Below, piece by piece: positions 57,901-64,000 of a stretch of DNA of 64,000 nucleotides. Origin of the DNA: Delphinus delphis (lineage: Eukaryota > Chordata > Mammalia > Artiodactyla > Delphinidae); assembly GCF_949987515.2 (NCBI RefSeq), contig NC_082687.1, positions 121,253,838 to 121,317,837 on the forward strand, read 5' to 3'. The position numbers and the translations under genes are program-made. The notes below the pieces were generated by a model. It was not told the origin of the DNA, did no database searches, and worked only from the letters and a program-made list of their open reading frames with translations. How positions within the stretch are numbered: position 1 is the stretch's first letter; every line of letters begins with the position of its first letter.

Positions 57901-58642
57901 GTGTTTCCTCTTTAGATGCAAGTAAACCAATGAAACAAGTTTAATGGGATAATACAGTGCCAGTGCTTGTTTGATTGCTAATTTTTCTAAGGGGTTGTAT
58001 GTGCGGGGGAGGGGAGAGGGGCACAGGCATGTCTGTAGCAGCTGGGGAAAGCGGAGGGGAGATGTGAACGTTCTGGACTATCGGGATCCGATCTCACTTC
58101 TCCTTTTGTCTTAGGTCGTCCGTTTACACTGACGTAGCATTCCCTATCTTAACTTTTCCTCTTCACCAGGTTTTTGTCCTTTTCATCCTTTTCTCCTTTT
58201 CTTGCCCTTTGGCCATTGTCTGCTCCTTTAACTACTGTAGTGGATATAGCTCATGCGTCACTGGAAACTGCTGGCTCTCTTGTATTTTCGTTTGTGTTCC
58301 ACCCTCCCTGGCCTGTGTGTGCATTGGCTGCTAAGAAGCCACACCTGCAGCTCTCTTTAGAAGACTGCCACAAAGCCTCCACTTCAAGAGAGCAGAGGTG
58401 TCCAGAAGCTTACACTGACCCTCTTCCTCCTGCCCCCAGTGGCATTTAACCAGTGACTGACTGATGTAGGAATATGACAGGCCAGCCCCCTTGCCTCCCA
58501 TCTGGATACATCAGTCATAATTTTCCACTTGAAAGCTCTCCTGTTAGACTAGTCCAAGGCTGGGATTTTGCCTGCAATTACACATCTCCTCCACTTCTTC
58601 CGTTTCTTCATTCTACTTCTGCCAGTCCCCTTGCAGTTCTTT
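57901..58642. other. Unassigned sequence with a G-quadruplex motif
   Basis: G4, G5, G4 and G4 tracts lie at 57991-58021. 58160-58640 may be part of an old LTR-type repeat whose text resumes after the L1 at 59355, but I cannot name it. The frame at 58174-58449 (plus) has no domain. Confidence 0.4.
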
Positions 58643-58655
58643 CTGAGGGCACTTT

Positions 58656-59046
58656 AACTTTTTTATTTTTATTTTTTTTTACAATTTTTAAAGGCTACTT
58701 TCCATTTGCAGCTATTACAAAATATTGGCTATATTCCCCGTGTTGTACAGTACATCCTTGAGCCTATGTTACACCCAATAATTTGTACCCTTCACCCCCC
58801 ACCCCTATATTGCACCCACCCGCTACCCCGCCACTGGTAACCACTAGTTTGTTCTCTATATCTGTGAGTCTGCTTCTTTTATGTTATATTTGCTAGTTTG
58901 TTGTACTTTTTAGATTCCACATATGACATCATGCAGCATTTGTCTTTATTTGTCTGACTTATTTTACCCAGCATAATGTCCTCCAAGTCCATTCACGTTG
59001 CTGCAAATGGCAGAATTTCATTCTTTTTTGTAGCTGAGCAGTATTC

Positions 59047-59087
<41 letters not shown>

Positions 59088-59341
59088 GTATATCTTATAT
59101 TATTAACTACTTTGCCAATAATTATTCTTCATAATTATTTCTTGTATACATATATATACATATATATACCACATATACATATATATACCACATCTTCTAT
59201 ATCCATTCATCTGTTGATGGACACTTAAGTGTTTTCCATGTCTTGGCAATTGTAAATAATGCTGCTGTATACATTGGGGTGCATGTATCTTTTTGAATTG
59301 GCGTTTTTGTTTTTTTTCAGGTATATACCCAGGAGTGGAAA
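58656..59341 (-). mobile_element. Antisense L1 3' end with a 13-bp TSD
   Basis: Reverse L1 landmarks: 'tttgcagctattacaaaata', 'ttgagcctatgttacaccca', 'accactagtttgttctctat', 'cagcataatgtcctccaagt', 'catctgttgatggacactta', 'aggtatatacccaggagtgg'. The TSD 'ctgagggcacttt' (58643-58655) versus 'ctgagggtacttt' (59342-59354) differs by one base. A TA-repeat (59052-59085) and a foreign 57-bp block interrupt it. Confidence 0.95.
59087..59143. repeat. 57-bp block, copy 2, inserted in L1
   Basis: This exact copy of 57028-57084 sits directly after the (TA)n tract and is followed by further TA-rich text. L1 sequence resumes at 'ataccacatcttctatatcc'. The block is not part of L1 and has no A-tail or TSD, so it is a templated insertion rather than a retroposon. 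Confidence 0.93.
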
Positions 59342-59379
59342 CTGAGGGTACTTTCTTAATAAGTTATTTGCTCATGAAT

Positions 59380-60325
59380 GTTTGTCTCACATTCTGGGGA
59401 ATACACACATTTTACACGGCTGATGGATAGAGGATTTGATAAGACACTGTCCTTGGGAAACCTGAACACTCTCATGCCTTGTCTGTCACAGTGAGGGAGA
59501 ATAGAGGTCAGGTGGTCAATGGAACCAACTCAAATTGGGTCCAGTGGGCCTCTGGGCTCATCTGGTAGTCATTTTCCAATTTCCTGACTGAATAATCAGG
59601 GTGGACATATTTAGCATCTGGTAGAAGACCCACGTTGGTTCCCTAATCTGTGGAGTAAGAGCTATTGTAGTAGCAAAGACCAAGTGGAGGTCACGCAGGC
59701 CAAGATGGTAAATCAAAAATAATTCTGTCCCCCAACTCCTGTGTGAATTGGCAGCGATTAGCACCATCCTCGAAGACTTAATGAAACCAGCATAGATGGG
59801 CAACCCCATTCTATCCCCATTTAACACATCATTTTCCTTCCTGCATATATCAGATGAATCACGGCAGGTGGCTGTGGACTAGAAGAAACGTAACCTAGTG
59901 GCATCCCCAGTGTGGCTGCTATGCTGCATGTGGTATTTTTCCTAGAACAGATTACCGCTGCTTCTCATTTGTAGTATGCGGCTGTTGAACAGGAAAACGT
60001 TTTCTTTCCAATACCTGTTATGAATGAGGATCAGAGACAGTTCGCCAGGGTGGACAATGGGGTATATTCACAGGCTTGCCCTAGGCCCAAGTTAACTCTC
60101 CTGCTCTGTCACAATGTAGCTTGAAGGGACCTTGATCTTCTGGTCATTCCACAAAATACCACTTTGGTCCTGTATACTGGTGACGGCAGTTAATCATACC
60201 TAAGCAGGAAGTGGCAAGTACTTGGGATGCCCTGGGAAGACACATGTACTCCAGAGATTGAGAGAAACTCTACAAAGATTCAGGAGCCTGTCATTCCAGT
60301 AAAGGTTTTAAGGCTCCACCAGTTT
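59380..60325 (+). pseudogene. ERVL-class pol remnant A: reverse transcriptase
   Basis: Plus-strand sequence follows the reverse transcriptase part of ERVL-type endogenous retroviruses. Visible marks are LCHN at 60104-60115 and, in the same frame, YTGD at 60173-60184, where the catalytic Y-x-D-D box belongs; the third residue is G rather than D. An in-frame TGA at 60122-60124 and many other stops kill it. RNase H is missing: the sequence jumps at about 60320-60375 to the end of integrase. The 5' limit is uncertain; no gag is recognised. This is old, non-functional retroviral DNA. Confidence 0.75.
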
Positions 60326-60660
60326 GGGACATGCTAGGACTTTACTTCACAAGCAAAAGAAGTGCAGCAATGGGCCCATGTTCGTGGAATTCCTTGGTCT
60401 TACCATGTTCTCTGCCATCCTGTAGCAGCTGGTTTGAAAGAATGGTGAAATGGCCTTTTGAAGACTCTGTTACAGCATCAACTAGGTGGAAGTACCTTTC
60501 AGGTTTGGGGCAAGGTCCTCCAGAAGGCTGTATAAGCTCCGAATCGGTGTCCAGTATATGTTGCTGTTTCTCCAATAGGCAGGATTCACAGGTCCAGGAA
60601 TCAAGGAGTGGAAATGGGAGTGGTACCACTTACAACTATATCTAGTGACCCACTAGCAAA
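60326..60660 (+). pseudogene. ERVL pol remnant A: integrase C-terminal part
   Basis: Homologous to 62890-63055 in remnant B around the last catalytic region ('ttacca(t/c)', 'catcctgtagcagctggttt' and on), then a Trp-rich C-terminal part ('gaaatggccttttgaagact', 'tggaagtacctttcaggttt'). Frames change repeatedly, so no protein is possible. It leads without a gap into the dUTPase segment. Confidence 0.7.
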
Positions 60661-61081
60661 ATTTTTGCCTCCTGTTTCTGCAACTGTATGCTCTGCTGGC
60701 CTAAAGTTCTTAGCTCCAGAGGGAGGAATGATTCCACCAGGAGACACAACAATGGTTCCATTGAACTGTAAGTTAAGATCGCTGCCCAGCCACTGTGGGC
60801 TCCCGATGCCTCTGAATCAACAGACAAAGAAGGGAGTTACTGTGCTGGCTGGGGTGATTGATCCTGATTACCAAGAGGAAATTGGACTACTACTCCACAG
60901 TGAAGGTAAGGAAGAGTGTGTCTGGGATACAGGAGATCCCTTAGGACATCTCTTAGTATTACCGTGCCTAGTGATTAAGGTCAATGGAAAAATACAACGA
61001 CCCGACCCAGGCAGGACTACCAAGAGCCCAGATCCTTCAGGAATGAAGGCTTGGGTCACCCCACCAGGTAAAGAACTATGA
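60608..61081 (+). pseudogene. ERVL dUTPase segment, frame still open (157 codons)
   Basis: ERVL elements carry a dUTPase domain after integrase at the pol C-terminus. Here residues about 29-52 correspond to motif 1 (SAGLKF..., without the usual Asp), 81-92 to the substrate motif (AGVIDPDYQEEI; the usual Gly after DYx is Glu), and 109-119 to the motif before the C-terminal arm (GDPLGHLLVLP). The Gly-rich motif 5 is not seen. The frame begins at an internal Met and ends at TGA. Altered motif residues and lack of any expression context make enzymatic activity unlikely; the domain assignment is by pattern. Confidence 0.75.
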
Positions 61082-61467
61082 TCAGCTGAGGTGCTTGCTG
61101 AAGGCAAAGGGAATACAGAATGGATAGTGGAAGAAGGTCGTTATAAATACCAGCTACGACCTTTGTTTTCTTTTCTCTCTTACTCCTTTGTTATGTAATA
61201 TAAGATGTGTTGATTTTATATCACAGTATTTAAGTATTGTTAATTTTACCTCATAGCATTTAAGTTATAGGATGTCAAGGAAAGAGCAAGCATCACTGAA
61301 GGACTTTACGTCTTTCTTCTAGGGAAGAGATTAGTATGTTTTTGGTTGTAGGCCGGATAGTTGTATCATGTTGGGCAGAAATGTGATTTTGTTATTGTCT
61401 TTATTTGGAGATTAAGTATGGTTTAAGGAGAAATGTATGACTGCCAAGCTGACAAGGGGTAGACTCA
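61082..61467 (+). mobile_element. ERVL remnant A: 3' internal region and polypurine tract
   Basis: Non-coding sequence follows the dUTPase segment ('ttataaataccagctacgac') and ends in 'gacaaggggtagactca', a plausible polypurine tract directly before the LTR start. Confidence 0.65.
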
Positions 61468-61620
61468 TGATGGCTAATTTTATATGTCAACTTGACTGGC
61501 CATGGGATGCCAGATTAAACATTATTTCTGGGTATCTCTGTAAGGGTGTTTCCAGATGAGATTAGCATTTGAATATACATATTTGAATATAAATATACAT
61601 TATATATCCTACACGACACT
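61468..61620 (+). mobile_element. Truncated ERVL LTR (MLT2-like), copy 1
   Basis: It begins 'tgatggctaattttatatgt', then 'caacttgactggccatggga', 'cattatttctgggtatctct', 'gtttccagatgagattagca'. This LTR type belongs by memory to the ERVL/MLT2 group. About 110 bp match copy 2 at 63059; after that the sequence turns into an AT-rich junction and then RNase H, so the LTR is broken off. Confidence 0.75.
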
Positions 61621-62130
61621 AATATAGACACTATATGGAGTCTCTGGCAAGTTCTAGTAGAAGAATCACAGGGCAGAACCCAAGTTTCTGGAGAAGCCAT
61701 CTACAACTGAGTACTATACACCATTCACGAAGCAGCTGCTGATCTGCTACTGGATCTGGTAGGTACTGGCCATCTAAACACAGGACATCAAATGACTACC
61801 CGACCAGAGCTGCCCATCCTGAGTTGGCTGCTTTCAGACCCACTAGGTCGTAAGTTTAGGTGGGCCCAGCAACAATCCATTGTACAATGAAAGTGGTATA
61901 TCCAGAATCAGGTGCCAGCAGGTCCTAAAGGCACATGTAATTCTGACAAATAGGTGGTTCAAATCCCCATGTCACCTACCCCCATGGCACCGATGCTTCT
62001 CCCTTTGTTTACACCTTCAGCTCCATAATCAACTGCTAGAAGAAGAAAAAATCCTGAGCTTGGTTCACAGATAGGTCAGCTCAGTACGTTAGTTCAGTTG
62101 AGCCTATTCTTGGGTGGCCCAGAAGGACAG
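61621..62130 (+). pseudogene. ERVL-class pol remnant B: RNase H
   Basis: The frame at 61807 reads ELPILSWLLSDPLGRKF before a TGA at 61888-61890. This is the RNase H/connection region typical of ERVL pol by pattern. Upstream, 61650-61760 continues the same domain in other frames. It starts abruptly at the broken LTR. Multiple stops and frame changes make it non-functional. Confidence 0.75.
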
Positions 62131-63058
62131 TGGCGGAAAGAAATTCTTCCCGTGGGCAGGACTCCAGGCAGGGTAGCTTGTTATCCCTTTTGTGTGGAGA
62201 GAAGAGTAGCCCAATGTAAGGATATATACAAACTCCCAGGTAGTGGAGATTGGTTTGCCTATTTAGTCAGGAGTTTGAAAGCAGCAAGATTGGAAGATTG
62301 GGGACAAGGAGATCGGGTGAGAGGCAGTTGGGTGGATTTAATGGGAGTGGGCACAAAGCAGTCTTCCTATTGCATGTTAATGCCCACCAGAGACCATCCA
62401 ATGGTAGAGCAGCAGGTGGATAGGATGATTCATCCAGGAGAAGCCAGCCATCCTTTGCCTTTGGCTACCCCGGTGTCTTGTCTTTGGCTACCAAAATGTG
62501 CCCATGAACTGGGTAGACATGGTGGCAGAGACAAAAAGCATATGTTCTCCTAGCTACTGCTGCTGAATGTGCAACTTGTCAGCAGAAGAGACTCCTAATA
62601 TAATACGATGCTGAGCCCCAAATGTAATGCTATCCCTCAAGGAAGCCAACAAGCCTCTTAGTGGCAAGTTATTTACATTGGACACTTTGTGTCATGGAGA
62701 GGGCAGTGATCTGTTGTGACTAGGATTTGCATGTATTTCCAGGTATGGATATTCTTTCCTGCCTGCAGTTCCTCAGCTTTTCTGCTATCCAAGGGCTCAC
62801 AGACTATCTGATTTATCGACATGAAATCTGGCATGACATTTCTTTGAACCAAGGGACCCACCTTACAGAAAAGGAGGTGTAGCAAAAGATAAATGACCAT
62901 GGTACCCCATCCTACCACATACTACATCATCCATCACCCAGAAGCTTCAGCCTGATAAAACTTTGGTATCGTCTCTTATAGGTATAGCTAAGGCATCAGC
63001 TTTGAAATGATACCTTGTGAGTATGGGCCTCTGCCTTTCAGGATGCAGTATATACCTT
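62131..63058 (+). pseudogene. ERVL pol remnant B: integrase (zinc finger and core)
   Basis: An HHCC-type zinc-binding region is visible: H codons at 62503 and 62518 (HELGRH) and C-A-T-C at 62568-62579. The two halves lie in different frames. Core text follows: WQVIYIG at 62662-62682, where Ile occupies the place expected for the first catalytic Asp, and LNQGTHLTEKEV at about 62845-62880, where Asn occupies the place expected for the second. The element is thus dead at several sites. It ends just before the second LTR, lacking the integrase C-terminus and dUTPase. Confidence 0.72.
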
Positions 63059-63295
63059 GTAATGGTTAATTTTATGTGTCAGTTTTCTAGGCCATGGTTC
63101 CAGATATTTTGTCAAACATTATTCTGAATTTTTCTGTGAGGTTGTTTTTGGATGAGATTAAAATTTAAATTGGTGGATTTTGAGTAAAGCAGATTGCTTT
63201 CTGTAATACAGGTGGGCCTCATCCAATCAGCTGAAGGCCTGGATAGAAAAACTCAACTCTTTGAAAGATTCCAGATCAATGGACTGCTTTAGATC
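63059..63295 (+). mobile_element. Truncated ERVL LTR (MLT2-like), copy 2
   Basis: It begins 'tgtaatggttaattttatgt', then 'gtcaaacattattctgaatt', 'gatgagattaaaatttaaat', 'gtgggcctcatccaatcagc', 'tgaaggcctggatagaaaaa'. It is the same LTR type and orientation as copy 1 and extends further 3'. The 3' half is missing or unrecognisable beyond about 63300. Confidence 0.78.
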
Positions 63296-64000
63296 CATTC
63301 TGTCTGAGTGGCCATGTCCTTCTTTTGGGTCACAGAACCCTTTAAAAATCTGATGAAAGTGCAAGATGTTCGCACTAGTAAATTGTATATATGAACCATA
63401 CATAGTTTATTTTGCAAATAAATTTAGGACAGATACTAAGGAAAAATCCCTCATTAATCTGCCACGTTAAAACCCTTTTCTATATCTTCCTTCGTTAAAG
63501 GAAGATCTTGGTTTTGTTGTGGCAGCCAAAATTCCACAAGAAGCCAACAGATGGAATTAGTTAACAATGTAGTATCAAGCTAAAACTAAGACATAAGGTT
63601 TCCCCCAGGTCATCCTATTGGGTCTTCCAGAAGACTGAGAGATTTAAAATGTACCAGAAATATTTTATTTGACTTTTTAAGTAGAGTCACTGAGAGCCCC
63701 AAACATCATTAGGTTTACCATCAGCGGAACGCTTCCAGTGTGTTTAGTTTCAGAACTGTTTTCATATCCAACATGTCCCTTCTTAAATGTCAATCAGGGA
63801 AGAAGTTCTTAAGCACCCAATATATGAAGATATTCCATGATTTCTACTGTAATAGCCTCTTAATTTCCTTTTTATCATATTTGATGCTAACAGTTGTATT
63901 GCTGGTTGATTTACTTGTGTTTATTTACTGTTTCCCCATAAAATTTAAGCTCAGTCCAAGCAAAGACCTTGTTTATCTTGCATATCACCGCACTTCTAGG
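63296..64000. other. Unassigned sequence to the window end
   Basis: No gene recognised. 63850-64000 ('catatttgatgctaacagtt', 'ataaaatttaagctcagtcc', 'agcaaagaccttgtttatct') may be an L2 3' end in plus orientation. Confidence 0.4.

Noticed and set aside
59558..60629. Minus-strand frames across the ERVL segment (59558-59827, 60342-60629)
   Set aside because: The retroviral homology is on the plus strand; these are antisense shadows.
60608..61081. Functional cellular dUTPase gene
   Set aside because: It is embedded between ERVL integrase and an LTR in the order typical of ERVL pol, with altered motif residues, so it is retroviral debris.

Overview
This window reads as nuclear DNA from a mammal, most likely a cetacean. 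The main evidence is a set of tRNA-derived SINEs of the CHR type. Seven share a distinctive tail (GTGAGAGGC..CGCGTACCGC followed by poly-A, seen mostly as its reverse complement), which I know from whale and dolphin sequence; two more are related subtypes. Placental-wide fossils (MIR, L2, old L1, a MER5A-like hAT element, ERVL/MLT2-type LTRs) surround them. I recognise no intact protein-coding gene, no tRNA, rRNA or snRNA gene, and nothing bacterial or viral apart from decayed endogenous retroviral DNA. The window is best described as intergenic or deep-intronic. Family names are assigned by eye from memory of consensus sequences, and boundaries of old repeats are approximate. Boundaries supported by target-site duplications (TSDs) are exact.

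Layout. 0-5.2 kb: MIR, CHR SINE, pyrimidine microsatellite, an exact 150-bp tandem duplication, an LTR-like block and a young 5'-truncated L1 with a 15-bp TSD. 5.2-13.6 kb: mostly unique sequence with two SINEs, MIRs, an L1 3' end, an LTR-like block and an L2. 13.6-25 kb: an old L1, a hAT-like element, a second LTR-like block, an AT-rich antisense L1, an L2 and a MIR. 25-30.4 kb: three consecutive MIRs, a unique segment with a G-run, an octamer and a 22-bp inverted repeat, then a minus-strand segment that looks like decayed coding sequence.

30.46-31.66 kb holds the most striking structure: a minisatellite of exactly 63 units of 19 bp (1,197 bp) with no net indel and traces of higher-order organisation. 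32-48 kb carries six of the SINEs, several L2 pieces and a palindromic RFX-type X-box. 48-59 kb has a MER5A-like element, two antisense L1s, large simple-repeat tracts, a second X-box-like palindrome and a 57-bp block copied exactly from 57.0 kb into a TA-repeat inside an L1 at 59.1 kb.

The last 4.6 kb is a mosaic of two ERVL-class endogenous retrovirus remnants. The first keeps reverse transcriptase, the end of integrase, dUTPase and an LTR start. The second keeps RNase H, integrase and an LTR start. They overlap only in a short integrase segment. All reading frames are broken except a 157-codon stretch over the dUTPase.

No genes work together here. The functional candidates are regulatory or structural: the two X-box palindromes, the octamer/G-run/inverted-repeat cluster, and the minisatellite.
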